From Chrysemys picta bellii (taxonomy: Eukaryota > Chordata > Testudines > Emydidae): a stretch of DNA of 64,000 bases. Under the pieces are notes generated by a model. The model ran no database searches, was not told the DNA's origin, and saw only the letters and a list, made by a program, of their open reading frames with translations. The position numbers and the translations under genes were made by a program. Shown one piece after another: positions 44,150 to 56,039 of the stretch. Numbering within the stretch: the stretch's first letter is position 1; every line of letters starts with the position of its first letter. The stretch lies in the NCBI RefSeq assembly GCF_011386835.1, contig NC_088795.1, forward strand, positions 106,452,434 through 106,516,433. The letters run 5' to 3'.

Positions 44150-44693
44150 GTTAGGGAGCATGGCCTACTGGTCACAGCCACAACTTCTGACTGTCAAGGG
44201 AGTTGTGGGGAGAGGAGTTGGGCCCTCCTACTCCAACAGGCTCCAACCCAGGGCCCTTTGGGTTATCATTAATCTGGCAACCAATGCTGTCCTCCCTGGG
44301 CCTCTTCCTCTCATCCCCACCCCGGGTCAGCTTAGTGCAAGGCTTTCCCCAGTGGAAAAATCCAAACCACAATAAATAAGAGGGGGTTACCCATGTCCAA
44401 GATCCACAGGATACTTCCCTCTCTGATTTTCTCTGGGGTGCCCCCCCCTCCCTCAGTGAGGGCCCCTTTGAGCAGCTGTATCAGAGTCTTAGGCTTCTCT
44501 CTGCTGCTGGAGGTGTGGGCTGCAGGTCTGCTCACCTGCAGGTCTACCACCTAAATGATCGAATTCCCTGCCTTTTAATTCCTCCAGCAGATGAATCATT
44601 TGGTGTGGCAGCGTGGGGCTGGCTGAGCCCAAAATAATCCCTTAACCACTTGTTTCCCAGTGTGGGGTTTGTATACCCCATCACAATATTACA
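44150..44693. mobile_element. Probable LTR-like block
   Basis: CT-rich sequence with a C-run at about 44440 and an ending GGGGTTTGTATACCCCATCACA that looks like an LTR terminus (CA at 44692-44693). The 5' end and duplication are not clear. Confidence 0.4.
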
Positions 44694-45303
44694 CAATCAT
44701 TTTATTTCTCGGAGAATTATCCAAGTGAGATTGGCTTCTTTAAAAGTGTTGCACTGAAGAAGAATTTGAAAGCATATATTTATAATTTCTACCACATTAG
44801 AACTTCACATAGCTGTATCTGGAGTTTTAGAAAACTGGCAAAAACTTTCATATGTGAGGGGTAGGTAGGATCCTGGATTGCCTTATTCTGTCTCTAAGGA
44901 GAATTGATCATTTGGTGTCTCTTTATCACTGAGAAGGGGGCAACCCAGATCCAGGAGGGAGCAGGAGAGGGGACATTTAAACACTGTTGCCAACTCTTAT
45001 GATATCATCACTTTCTTTCTTTCTTTCTGCAAGTTTCTAGCCTTTATGTCTGAACAGAAAAGCTTGAAAAATTATTAGTATTTTTAAGCAGTTATTTAAA
45101 GTTCTGCTGTTCATGAGACTGATTTCTTAACTTTTAACAATAAAAAGATATACTGAATAAGAAATGTGATTTCTTTTTCAGTGTCTGTATCTATTTTTTA
45201 GGAATCATCATGTTAGTTAGGACCGGAATCAAGTAAAGTTTCTCAGTGAAGTCAATTTGGCAAACTAGCGTGCTTAAAAAAAATTGTGTGTGTGTGTGTA
45301 TAG
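44694..45303. other. No gene seen; simple repeats
   Basis: Contains (CTTT)n near 45012-45028 and (TG)n near 45282-45299. Confidence 0.45.
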
Positions 45304-45747
45304 TACCATATATACTTGTTCGTAAGCCAAATATTTTTGGTAAAAAAGTGACGCATCAAAGAGCAGCTTATAAACAGGTCTACACCAAATTTGATGATTT
45401 TAAACTCTATGGAATCACTGAATTGAATATCTAATACAATGTCGTTTTGTTTACCTGGAGCATCTGCAGGCATGGAGCCCCTCAGCTCCCTGTGGCCGCC
45501 CATTCCCAGCCAATGGCAAACCACGGCCACTGGAGCTGAGGGGCTCCATGCCTGTGAACGCTCCAGGTAAACAAAATGTCCAGGCCCACTAGCAGCTTAC
45601 CCTAACGGGCCAGGCGCCAAAGTTTGCCAACCCCTGAAATATAGGGTTGGCTTATGAAAGGGTCATACAGTTTTTGCTATTTTTACCTATCCATTTTGGG
45701 GAGGTCAGCTTATAAACGAACAGGCTAATGAATGAGTATATTCGGTA
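45304..45747. mobile_element. DNA MITE with TACCxTATATAC ends, split by a hAT element
   Basis: The left end TACCATATATACTTGTTC and right end GAATGAGTATATTCGGTA are imperfect inverted copies. Both carry an AGCTTATAAAC-type segment near the ends, in opposite orientation. The centre is replaced by the palindromic insert 45444-45636. Superfamily unassigned and duplication unclear. Confidence 0.6.
45444..45636 (-). mobile_element. Palindromic hAT-like insert
   Basis: A near-perfect hairpin: GTTTTGTTTACCTGGAGC... (about 45444-45490) is inverted at about 45531-45577. The right end GTTTGCCAACCCCTG is the inverse of the CAGGGGTTGGCAAAC hAT-type terminus. The left terminus is missing or rearranged, and no clean 8-bp duplication was found. 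Confidence 0.65.
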
Positions 45748-45775
45748 ATTTACATAAACAGTATTATTTATTGTT

Positions 45776-45915
45776 ATTTAACATTTATATTGTGGTACTG
45801 TTTATAGGCCACAACCAGGTTCTGAGGCCCCATTGTACTAGATGCTGTATAAACATACACAAAAAGACAATTCCTGTCCCTCAGAGGGCTTGCCATCTAA
45901 AAGACAAGATAAAAT
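45776..45915 (-). repeat. Old amniote interspersed repeat
   Basis: Minus-strand copy of the 28930 family: CCCCATTGTACTAGATGCTG, AAAAAGACAATTCCTGTCCC and AGGGCTTGCCATCTAA in order. Confidence 0.65.
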
Positions 45916-46619
45916 AGATCCATGAGACAAATAAGTATGTTAAGATAGAATGGGGGTGATGGGATAAGAAATAAATATTCTTAGCCATCAGTAGAGTCAT
46001 CAGTTTTCCACCTGCCTAATCATCATCAAGTTGCAATTTACTAATAGTTCATTTAAGCAGGTTTTGAAATATTTTAAAACTGCATGCAGTTTACAGCAAG
46101 TATATGACAGGTAGCCAGAGATAGAAAACATGTTACTGTAATGGTAGCAAGAGAGATTCAAGATATCATTTTAGATATAATAGTCTTCTTTATTATGATT
46201 ATGTTGCTGAAACTGATATTTAGTTTTGTTTTACCACAAACATCTATATATATCATTGCACTAAAAATAATTCATAGTTCAGGAAAGATGCTAAAACTAT
46301 ATAAAATGATATTAATTACCTGAAGCAATATTTTTAAAGCAGAGTTCAATGAAGTAGTATTAGTACTTTAGTATTAGTAGTAGTAATTCTTTAGTAGTAT
46401 TAGCTTTTCGTATAAAATAGACTCCAGACTGGATAACCATTATTGTCTAAATAATGCTCTCCCAAGATATTTTTTAATGGAAATAGTTCTGAAAAGATCA
46501 AAATTACTTCTTACTTAAAAAAAAAGTTAAACTAGAAACTCTCTGCTAAGCCCAGTAGGATTCATTTAAACTGAAACGTATCTGAACCTGTGTGTTCTGC
46601 GCAAAGCGATAAAAGGTGA
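45916..46619. other. No gene seen
   Basis: AT-rich. A small TAGTA-type cluster lies at about 46355-46400. Confidence 0.4.
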
Positions 46620-47340
46620 CTATAGCGATGGGACACCTCAGCAGTACAGCGCCTCCTGAAGCTCATCTCCAGCTTCAGAGCACCCTCTGCTGGCCAGTGT
46701 GTCACCTGCCACTGGCCCCATGTCCCTCCCGGACCCTGGTTCCCCTTTACCTTGGGGTTCTGCTCCAGCAGTACCCCCACACTCTGGGTTGCCCCTCCCA
46801 GAGAAACCCCCAACCCTCTCACTCACCTTGCCTCAGTGGCTACTGCCAGTTGTCATCTAGCCCCCCATCACTGGGGCAGACTGAAGTCTGCAATGGCCAC
46901 TCATCATTAGCAAGGGGTTAGAACCTGCTGCCTCTGCCTAACCCCGGCCGGGGCTGCACTTCTGCAACCCCAGTACCCGTGTAGGCCTTCACCAAAGCCT
47001 GCAGCCTGGGGGTTTACCAACTCCCTTGCCCTATTCCCCAGAACTGCTCCAATTTCAGGTACCTTATGTTCCCCAGCAGCTAGGCCCTCTCCCTCCAGGG
47101 CTGGAGAGAGACTCCTCCAGCTTCTGGCCCACAGCCCTCTTATCAGGGCCAGCTGTGCCCTAATTGAGCTGACCACAGCTGGGGCTGCTACTGCAATCAG
47201 CCTAGCTTGGCTGTTTTAACCCCTTTTCCCCAGCCGCAGACCTCTCCAGGGCTGCTTTTACTATTGGCTCCCCAGGGCAGCCCTCTCCCAGGGCTGTTTT
47301 AACCCCTTCAAGGCCGGAGCGGGGTGACCACCCCAATACA
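46620..47340. mobile_element. Probable GC-rich LTR-like element
   Basis: A CT/GC-rich block in AT-rich surroundings, with internal repeats such as CCCCAGGGCAGCCCTCTCCC and CCAGGGCTGTTTTAACCCCTT, ending GGTGACCACCCCAATACA. Composition and end look like a reptile LTR. No duplication is confirmed. ORFs on both strands are compositional. Confidence 0.45.
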
Positions 47341-47731
47341 GTGTCAAATATTGTCTCTGTATCAGGTTAGCCTATTCTACTGCATGGTTAGTTGGCATGC
47401 GGAACACATTTTTGATCAGTAGTCCCAGGACAAGCAGACCCCTGAGGGGTGAAGTCGGAGTGTGGTGTGGAGAGAAAAAGGAAAGCACATGCTGAGGCTC
47501 TTTACACCTACAGTTTATGGGATAGTCAATTTTTTTGTAGCCTTGACCCTTACTTCAGACAGACTAGATTTGAAGAAACACCTCTCTGTTCAGGAATGAA
47601 TGTGTTCCACTATTTTTGAAAAGTGACATGAAAACTTATAGTTTCACATAAGTGATTATTATATAGCAATAATAATTGGGGGCAGGGTGTATGTTGTGGC
47701 AAAGTGTCCTGTAGCTTGGACTTTGGTAAAT

Positions 47732-47800
47732 CCTGATCTAAAACCCAGTGAAATCAAAGGGAGTCTTTCTGTTTTTCTTCACTGGGCTCTGGAACAGACT
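47732..47800. mobile_element. Short palindromic MITE
   Basis: CCTGATCTAAAACCCAGTGA and its inverse TCACTGGGCTCTGGAACAG bracket a short core. Same family as 7503. Confidence 0.6.
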
Positions 47801-47825
47801 CATAATAATTTTTTTCTTTTTGCAG

Positions 47826-48011
47826 TACCATGGCGATGACAAAACACAGCAACTGAGACTTCAGTCCATGTATCATAGATACTGTAACAAAGCAACTCTG
47901 TTAAGCAGCTCTGGCGGGCTTTTCTCAAATAAAAATGAAGAACTGGGTCATGCAGCAGGAGCAGAGATGTCTCCTGCTGTTAGAGGGTCCACTGTCCTGA
48001 GTAACATATGA
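47826..48011 (+). other. Weak candidate exon or lncRNA end
   Basis: A good acceptor-like sequence (TTTTTTTCTTTTTGCAG ending at 47825) precedes an open frame that runs to a TGA at 48009-48011. The frame reads YHGDDKTQQLRLQSMYHRYC and ends GSTVLSNI. I recognise no protein family. It follows a palindromic MITE closely, and acceptor-like tracts arise by chance in T-rich DNA. Confidence 0.15.
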
Positions 48012-49099
48012 AATCGGGTGTGCACTTATTGCCAATGTATATGCAAATTGCATAATTGTGCATTCTAATAGATTGAGTTGGCTATTTGTGGGTGCAGTAG
48101 TTTTCAGTTTTGTCATTTAATTGGGGTCATTGTTGATAATTAAATGCTTTATATTTATAAAATATCTGACTTGTGTGTAGCTTTGGAGTTAATGAGATAG
48201 CAGTCTTTTTTTAAAATAATTTCCCAGAATTCCCTTATTCCTTTACCCACTCATTTTGTGTGTGTGTGTATGCACTATATGGAATCTATGCAATATTTTG
48301 AACTTAATCTGCATATCTCATCCATTCCAATTCTTCTCATTGGAAAGAGTATAACACCCTATAATTTTACTCTCCACTGGACTAAAATAATTTCTGAATT
48401 TAGATTATTCTAAACCATTAGCAAGATTTATTTTCTCCACTACATATCCAGTACTTTGTTCTAATACAACTCACTGCCACTCTACCGGGAAAAATAGTTC
48501 AAAACACTTAGTTAGCCAGTTGCAAAAATGTAGCAACCATACGTAGACAATGGGGAGAAGGGAATCCGGCATGATGACTCCTCTTTTATTTTCCCTAATA
48601 CCACATTCACTAGCTATAGTTAATGGTACTCAATTCTTGCTTTAATGTGTGTTTTGCTGTTTAATATTTGACAGGTAAAAATCGCAGAATCCCGGTTATA
48701 TAAAATGCATAAGAGACTGGAGATAATATAGTAGGGATACAAAGGGTCAGAAGGACTGGCTTGGGAATAGGCTTTATTCATGTTGGAGAGGAGGGATGTC
48801 CCTTAACAAGAATATTATATTCAACTCAACTAAATGTTTTAATTTTCAAATTGTTGTTGTACTTAAAGCAAGCATATTACACGTATAATTAAAAGAACAT
48901 TAACATAACCTGAAACAACTTCCTACACGGACCTTAGTTTATACTTTACATTTGGCAAGATTTATACTAATTCTCTAATTTATATAGAGTTAAAATCTGA
49001 GGAACCCTTTCTTCTCCATGTAATTGTGTCAGACTAAGAAGGATGCATTAGTGTGTCTGTTCACGTGATTGTCTGACCATAAGGAAAACTGGACCCGGT
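48012..49099. other. No gene seen
   Basis: AT-rich sequence; (GT)n short tract near 48255. Nothing assignable. Confidence 0.4.
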
Positions 49100-49700
49100 G
49101 CATCTGTAACCCATCAATGAGTATGTATTACAGGTCCCCATCTGTCACGATCCACAGAGGATATGAGTTATTACAGCCTCCTGCTATAAAAGGTTGGTTT
49201 TTTTTAGCTCAAGCTGCAGCAACTCATGCTTTTAGCCCTGGAAGCCCCCAGTTCAATCCCCAGTATGTCAGCCAAGATGGTAGCCATCACATAAGTGCAA
49301 GTTGTCCAGGATTCAAATCGAACCTTTGAGCAGAGGACGTATGTAACTCACTGGCGAGTGTGTATTTCAGGTCCTTGTCCCCTTGTTCCAATCCATATGA
49401 GCTGTTATAACATTCACCTACAGGGCTTTAGATAAAGATTTAGTAGCTGATGTGTTTAGCTTGGAAATCCCTGGTTCATTGGCAAACAAAAGTTTGAGCT
49501 AAATAGCTAAGGCACTGTAGCTGAGGACTGTAACAATTCATACCATCTGTGGATTGGCACAGAGGGGGACCTATAACACACACTCATCAGTGGGGTACAC
49601 ATAAAGTATGGAAGAGAGAAGTTGCATCTGCTACATGTTTGGGAGTTGTAGAACTTCTCAGGAGGGGCACTTATGTAAGTGAGCTCCCTGTGCAAGCAGA
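49100..49700. repeat. Repeat cluster with tRNA-like modules, two direct and one inverted
   Basis: A shared block with TATTACAGGTCCCCATCTGT and a following AATCCA/GATCCAC segment occurs at about 49107-49180 and 49340-49410 (plus). An inverted copy lies at about 49520-49600. Between the first two, 49207-49262 holds AGCTCAAGCTGCAGCAACTC and CCCAGTTCAATCCCC, which resemble tRNA A-box-side and B-box sequence. The second copy has a CCCTGGTTCATTGGC counterpart. A tRNA-derived SINE cluster is likely; no intact tRNA cloverleaf is claimed. Confidence 0.55.
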
Positions 49701-50620
49701 TGGTGTATCCTGGTCATCTCTCTCTCTCTCTCTCTCTCACTGAGGTATGATGGCTTACTCTACCCTTCCTTCGGTAACCCCCTCTGGCTAACTAGGGCAA
49801 AAGGAGGACAGAATAAATAAATTTCACTTTAAAATAAATGCAATAAAATAGTTTGTCTGAAAAATAAATTCAATGACCTTAACTGACTACCAAGCAATTC
49901 TAGTGGTTGCATTCCTGAGACATTGGTAGTATAGTAAACAAAACAGGTTCAGTGATAGTGATCAGACCTTATAATGAATTTTTCAGTCCCACACGAAGGT
50001 ACACCAGGCTAATATTACTTTTTCAATTATTGAATATAACTTAAGGCTCATGAAAGAAATGCAAATGTAAGAGTTTTTTGTAATTAGTATCTATCTTGGT
50101 AAATTCAGCATCCAAAACTCATTCATTTACATATGAATTAATGATTACTGTTTTGCTTCCAAGATTAAAAAGGGCTTGGCTTTGTATATTTTACTTACTG
50201 ATGTTTAATTGGCCTTGTTTGACCAATTAAACATTCTTGTGGCAGACATCCTCTGATTTGCATTTTCCTTAAAAGTTTTCTTTTTCGTTATGTTCTTCCT
50301 AAGTTACAAGCAGTATATATCTGGTATCACATTTAAAATTTTTGGATTACGGAAGCTGTTAGAGGGCATATTTGTGCTTGTTGTAAATGATGGGCAGTTC
50401 TGACAAATTTCCATTAAAAATATCTGATCTTATGAAGATAGCTTCTGAATGACTTCAACATCTTTAGGTTGATCAGCATGCCATTTATTTTTTATACGGA
50501 ATAGCAATCTACTTCTGTATTACAATGCGTTGTTTAATTTTTAAGGTCCATACATATTCATAGATGACCATTGTATTTTGTTCTATTATTACTGAAGATA
50601 TTAACTCAGATGAATCTGTG
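49701..50620. other. No gene seen; (TC)n tract
   Basis: (TC)n at about 49719-49738, then AT-rich unique-looking sequence. Confidence 0.45.
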
Positions 50621-50690
50621 AGCTAGATCATCAGCTGATACAATTGACATATCTTCATTGAAGTCAATGGAGCTGGCCAATTTTCATCAT
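50621..50690. mobile_element. Short palindromic repeat
   Basis: TAGATCATCAGCTGATACAA, CATTGAAGTCAATGGAGCT and CCAATTTTCATCATC form an imperfect palindrome around TTGAAGTCAA. A partial relative lies at 40553. Confidence 0.6.
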
Positions 50691-50766
50691 CACTACATGG
50701 TCTTCTGTGCTCTATTCCTTTTAGCATCACACAGTTTCTTGTGAGCATACTATAGCAGACATTGCT

Positions 50767-51240
50767 TTGTCACCAGGGAGCTGTCGGTGCACGCTGGCTC
50801 CAAACACATGCTGCCACACCCAGTCTCAGTTAAGGAGGTTTATTCTTTTATAACAAAGGTTAAACAAACAAACAAAGCCGTCTTAAGTCAAAACCTGGTC
50901 CCCAGCCTTCAGGGCCACCCTTCCTATGGGTCTCTGACAGTGCAGTTTCTGACAGCTTCCTAGCCTCAGCTCCCCCCTTAGAACAGCAACCAAAGGGTTG
51001 CTTCCCTGAGCCCCGCTTGCTCCAGAGACTCACCACTGGAGTTAGCTCCCCTCCAGTGTAACCTTTGCTGTCCAGTGCTCAGCCTGCCTCAGTCTTTCCT
51101 TCTCAGTTGCCCAGTAGTGGCCCTTTATAAAACCAGATGTATCCCAGCCCCCATTAATTAGGTAAATTAGGCTCTCCTACTACAGTCCAAGGGAGCTTGA
51201 CTCAGTCTATCCACAGAGACCAGCTAACCAGTGACATGCA
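50767..51240. repeat. Possible LTR-like block
   Basis: CT-rich with a TATA-like CTTTATAAAA near 51121-51131 and a GGTTTATTCTTTTATAAC stretch. Ends not defined. Confidence 0.3.
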
Positions 51241-51739
51241 TAAAATACATATTGGTTAAGTAGTTTTAGTTACCCATGTACCCAAACCTTATATGCAGTC
51301 ATTCAATCACAAGTTATTGAGATACATACAAAAATCAGTGGTTGAAATTGTATGGCCTGTGTTATACAGGAGGTCAGACTAGATTATTGTAATTCTTCTT
51401 TCTGGTCTTAACAATCTATGAATACCATGTTTCTCATAAATCTGTTGAACTGGAATTGCATAGCTAAAGTACATGTTCAGGAATTCTTACAAATTTACAA
51501 GTCTTAATAATCAAAATATAATATAAAGTAAGACAAATAATAAAAATAAGAAATCACATATGGTCAAATGATGGTTATCTGATAGCATTTACAAAGTTAA
51601 AATGAAGGAATAGGATGTTAAAATAATAAATAATATTGATAAATCAAATAAAAATAAACTAAATAAAAACTAAATTAAAAATTACCCTTCTTATCCCATG
51701 TGTTAGATGGCTTTCCCTTCACCTTCGCCCGTGGTTCTT
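51241..51739. other. No gene seen
   Basis: Very AT-rich with AATAAA-like runs near 51530-51680. No coding support. Confidence 0.4.
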
Positions 51740-52728
51740 GTCATGTAGACAGAAAGTAGAAGACCAGAAGTTCGACGTGCAAACAATGCAATGTTTGTTG
51801 GGGTTAGTTTCCAAACAAGCATATTCCGAAGCTCTTCACACCAGTCGGGCTTATCTTTATACGCTGATACAATCTGTTACCCCAGTGTTCCGTTCCCAGC
51901 TCTGATGCCTCAGAGCTTTTACCCCATGTCCCCTTTCCCAGCTCTGACGCTGCAGAGCGTTTACCCCGTGTCTCCCTTCCCAGATCTGATGCCGCAGAGC
52001 CTTGCCTGTGTCCCTGTTCCCTATTCTCTGTTCCTGTTCCTGCCCCCTTAGCAAACATAATTCCAATTTCCCTCCCCCCCTTCTTCTTTGACCCCAGTTT
52101 AATATAGCAATATTCTCAGTTATACCTTAACCAATCATTTTACTGAAATTTATCTAACCAATCCTAACTAATCCCAATTGTAACATAATTCTCTAACCAA
52201 TTATATCCCCCTACCCTAATTAACTTACACCTAGCAAAATTAATTATATAGCAGACAGAAACAATTAGAGAACCAGACAGATTAACAGTAGAAAAGTGGG
52301 GCCCATCAAGATAAAACATACAGAAATGAGGGTTTCACAACCACAGCCATTGATAAATGATTTCTTGCTGGACAGGATGCTATCAAACTAAGTTTTCCTT
52401 AACCATCTTAAGATCTATTTCTTTATCTGGTCATGACAGGATCATCTTCCTAACAGCCCAATAGCACCTTATTTCAATGTGACTGGTTTGGAATATGAGG
52501 ATGTGACCATACGCTTCCCAGCTTATGCCTGTCTCTGCTGCTTAGCCAAAGGCCTTAGCCTAAGAACAAGGCCTCAGACTATCCTAGCGAGAGAAGGCCC
52601 ATACTCAGGCACACTGTGATTTTGATTCTTTGTTTTTATACCCCTATAACCAGCTATGTGATAAAAATACACCTAAATTCTTAAAGTATAGGCCTTCACA
52701 GGCAGGCCTGAATATCTATATTCTAACA
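51740..52728 (-). mobile_element. Probable solo LTR, minus strand, with internal tandem repeat
   Basis: Read on the minus strand it would start TGTTAGAATATAG at 52728. The opposite end is not fixed. About 51878-52001 carries three units of about 42 bp (TTCCCAGCTCTGATGCCTCA, TTCCCAGCTCTGACGCTGCA, TTCCCAGATCTGATGCCGCA), a common feature of LTR enhancers. The family resemblance is from memory. No internal viral genes are attached. Confidence 0.5.
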
Positions 52729-52734
52729 CCATGA

Positions 52735-53418
52735 ACTGCTACAGGCTGGGGACTGACTGGCTAAGTGGCAGTTCTGGATGAGAAGCTGGATATGAGTCAA
52801 CAGTGTGCTCTTGTTGCCAAGAAGGCTAATGGCATATTGGGCTGCATTAGTAGGAGCATTGCCAGCAGATCGAGGGAAGTCATTATTCCCCTCTATTCAG
52901 CACTGGTGAGGCCACATCTGGAGTACTGCATCTAGTTTTCGGCCCCTCACTATAGAAAGGATGTGGACAAATTGGAGAGAGTCCGGCAGAGTGTAATGAA
53001 AATGACTTATGAGGAGAGGCTGAGGGAACTGGGCTTATTTAGTCTGCAGAAAAGAAGAGTGAGGGGGGATTTGATAGCAGCCTTCAACTACCTGAAGGGG
53101 GGTTCCAAAGAGGATGGAGCTTGGCTGTTCTCAGTGGTGGCAGATGACAGAACAAGGAGCAATGGTCTCAAGTTGCAGTGGAGGAGGTCTAGGTTGGCTA
53201 TTAGGAAACACTATTTCACTAGGAGGGTGGTGAAGCACTGGAATGGGTTACCTAGGGAGGTGGTGAAATCTCCATCCTTAGAAGTTTTTAAGGCCCAGCT
53301 TGACAAAGCCCTGCCTGAGATGATTTAGTTGGGGTTGGTCCTCCTTTGAGCAGAGTATTGGACTAGATGACCTCCTGAGGTCTCTTCCAACCCTAATCTT
53401 CTATGATTCTGTGATTCT
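52735..53418 (+). mobile_element. CR1 LINE 3' end
   Basis: Starts inside the late RT region (GATGAGAAGCTGGATATGAG) after an internal deletion. It covers the C-terminal domain in the open frame 52963-53328: [53 protein letters not shown]. It then runs through the conserved 3' UTR to CTATGATTCTGTGATTCTAC, the typical CR1 terminus. One of the less decayed fragments here. Confidence 0.95.
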
Positions 53419-54062
53419 ACTAATGATAATTTAGAGCCAAGCCCTGTCTCTCTCTCTCTCTCTCTCTGTCTCTCACACACAGACACAAATATGCAATTAG
53501 TGTTTCAAAGTTCATTCTAATTTCCTTTGAATTTCTCCAGTAGGTATACAGCTATTTTGTAATCATATTCTTAGGTTAGTTTTATGTTAATGTTAGAATA
53601 AAGGTAAACACTTAAGTTATAAATCACATTTAGTATAGTCCTAAAGGCAACTTTCAAAAGTGTTCTTACCTAATAAGCACAGGTAAGGAAGAAAAATTAC
53701 TGTGTCTCTTCCACAGTTTTGGCCTATAACTGCCACTGCCTGTGAAGTGTCATTGGATTGCACAGCACATAATATTTTGCATCTTCTATGGCTGTTTTAG
53801 TGCTTGTAACTATCTCAAGAGTCTTATCAAGATTTAAATGTTTCTCCATTAACAAGCTCTCTCATTCTTTCTCTCAAGTTGGAGATATTTGTCTTTTCAA
53901 CTATTTGATCATGAATCATTTAATCAGCGAAGCTACCAAAATTGCATGTAAAAACTAATTTATACAATGCACTTACCTACTTTTCATTTGGTTCTCTGGA
54001 GTTTTACACTCTGCAATAGAAATAATAATTCTCTGCCAAAATATGTCATCGGGCCAAGTATT
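53419..54062. other. No gene seen; (TC)n/(CA)n microsatellite
   Basis: (TC)n at about 53447-53472 followed by CACACACAGACACA. The remainder is AT-rich. Confidence 0.5.
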
Positions 54063-55000
54063 TCATAGAATCCCTAGGAAGGGATCTCGAAAGGTGATCT
54101 AGTCCAGTCCCCTGCCCTTAAGGCAGGATTACGTAATAACTAGATCATTCCTGAAGTGTTTGTGTAATCTGTTCTGAAAAATCTCCAGTGATGGAGATTC
54201 CACAACTTCCCTAGGCAATTTGTTCCAGTGCTTAACTACCCTGACAGTTAGGAAGTTTTTCCTGATGTCCAAACTAAATCTCTCTTGTTGCAATTTAAGC
54301 TTTTTCCTTCTCGTCCTATCCTCAGAGGTTAAGGAGAACAATTTTTCATCCTCCTCCTTGTAACAACCTTTCATGTATTTCAAAAGCTGTTATCATGTCT
54401 CCCATTTGTCTACAATTCCTCAGACTAAACAAACCCAGTTGTTTTTTCAATCTTTCCTCAAAGGTTATGTTTTCTAGATCTTTAATCATTTTTGTTGCTC
54501 TCCTCTGAACTTTCTACAATTTGTCCATATCTTTCCTGAAATGTGGCACCCAGAACTGGACATAATACTCCAGCTGAGGTCTTATCAGCACGGAGTAGAG
54601 TGGAAGAATTACTTCTCGTGTCTTGCTTACAACACTCCCGGTAATACATCCCAGAGTGATGTTTGCTTTTTATACAACAGTGTTACCCAGACGACTCATA
54701 TTTAGCTTGCAATCCACTGTGACCCCCAAATCCCTTTCTGCTGTACTCCTTGTTAGGCTGTCATTTCCCATTTTGTAAGTGTGCAACTGATTGTTCCTTC
54801 CTAAGTGGAGTACTTTCCATTTGTCCTTATTGAATTTCATCCTATTTACTTCAGACCCTTTCTCCAGGTGGTCCAGATCATTTTGAATTTTAATTCAATC
54901 CTTCAAAGCACTTGCAACCCCTCCCAGCTTGGTATCATCCACAAAATTTATAAGTGTACTCTCTATGCCATTATCTAAATTGAACAATGATAATAATGTA
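54063..55000 (-). mobile_element. CR1-like LINE 3' part
   Basis: On the minus strand, the frame 54383-54129 reads EDRTRRKKLKLQQERFSLDI then [20 protein letters not shown], the CR1 C-terminal region. Frame 55173-54895 contains INFVDDTKLGG, the YxDD-type catalytic motif as FVDD. The 3' terminus TTTCATAGAATCC starts at 54063. Sequence diverges from other copies here, so it is probably another CR1 subfamily. Similarity fades beyond about 55000. Confidence 0.88.
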
Positions 55001-55850
55001 TTAAGTACGTCAACAGCTTTGTCATTGGTTATAAAATCAGGAAGGGCAGCTGTGTCCTTTGTTTGTCCCACCCCAAATAATGCAGCAGAATTAGGTGTGC
55101 AATGGATCCTAAGGAGCAGAACTTGATGATATTGAAAATGAACCAGAGCTTTCCCATGACTGGTTACATTCATCCATTTGTTAAATTCTGGGTGCCCATA
55201 ACTATTTCAAAGGGATTCCTTTGTTTATGTTATGGCTACCATCCTGTATGATAGGAAAAGAGAATAGATGAAGATCTCTACTCTAGAAGGTACACAAAAA
55301 TTTACATCAACAGTGCCTTCCTAGGAACTCCGAGTTATCAAATTCACAGGATAAAAGTACATGTATTTCCTGAATGGCATCAGTGATGAGGGTACATAGC
55401 AGCTCTATCTTGAGGAATTGTTTAACTGTTTTGTTAGCAATGTGGACTGGATAGACTGGATGTTGCAGACGGCCTTATGAAGTAACAAAAGTAGGACATT
55501 AGCAAAAACTATGCCACTTATTAATAGTGGTTTGCTCTTCTATGATGGGGCTCAGATTCTTGGTCCTGATCTATTAATCCTGTAGCCAGCATGACTACAG
55601 CAAGGGCAATGTTGACAACAATCTCTTTAGGTGACTAAGGAGAAAGCATTAACTGCCTCTAAAGGGAGCTCATTGCTGTCCTCCTTTGCTAGGAAGATGG
55701 TGACTATGCTGTAGGGTCTCAAAGTTGCTTGTGGCATACTTCTAAGTGGGAAATATGGAGAAACAGGAGAATGCAGGCCCTATATCACATGTAGCTAGCT
55801 ATAGACTTATAACTACCAATAGCCAGATACAAAAATCTCTTCATTAATGA
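55001..55850. other. No gene seen
   Basis: Unique-looking sequence. No supportable coding, RNA or element boundary. Confidence 0.4.
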
Positions 55851-55867
55851 CTCATGACTATGGCAAC

Positions 55868-55952
55868 AGAGAGTCCTGTGTCACCTTTAAGACTAACAGA
55901 TGTATTGGAGCATAAGCTTTCTTGGGTGAATACCCACTTCGTCAGACGCATG
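55868..55952 (+). mobile_element. Short retroposon, 5'-truncated, 16-bp TSD
   Basis: Body from AGAGAGTCCTGTG to GTCAGACGCATG. The flanks TCATGACTATGGCAAC (55852-55867) and TCATGACTAAGGCAAC (55953-55968) match at 15 of 16 bases. It lacks the 5' part of the family and ends at the same GACGCATG as 29014-29106. Confidence 0.88.
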
Positions 55953-56039
55953 TCATGACTAAGGCAACATTTTAGACATGGGTATCTTTAGTAAAAGTCA
56001 TGGACAGGTCACGGGCAGTAAACAAAAATACAGTGCCTG

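Noticed and set aside
45282..45299. Promoter or Z-DNA element at the (TG)n tract
   Set aside because: A short simple repeat with no neighbouring gene or other regulatory signal.
49190..49270. A functional tRNA gene
   Set aside because: A B-box-like segment is present but no full cloverleaf or anticodon arm could be drawn; a SINE module is more likely.
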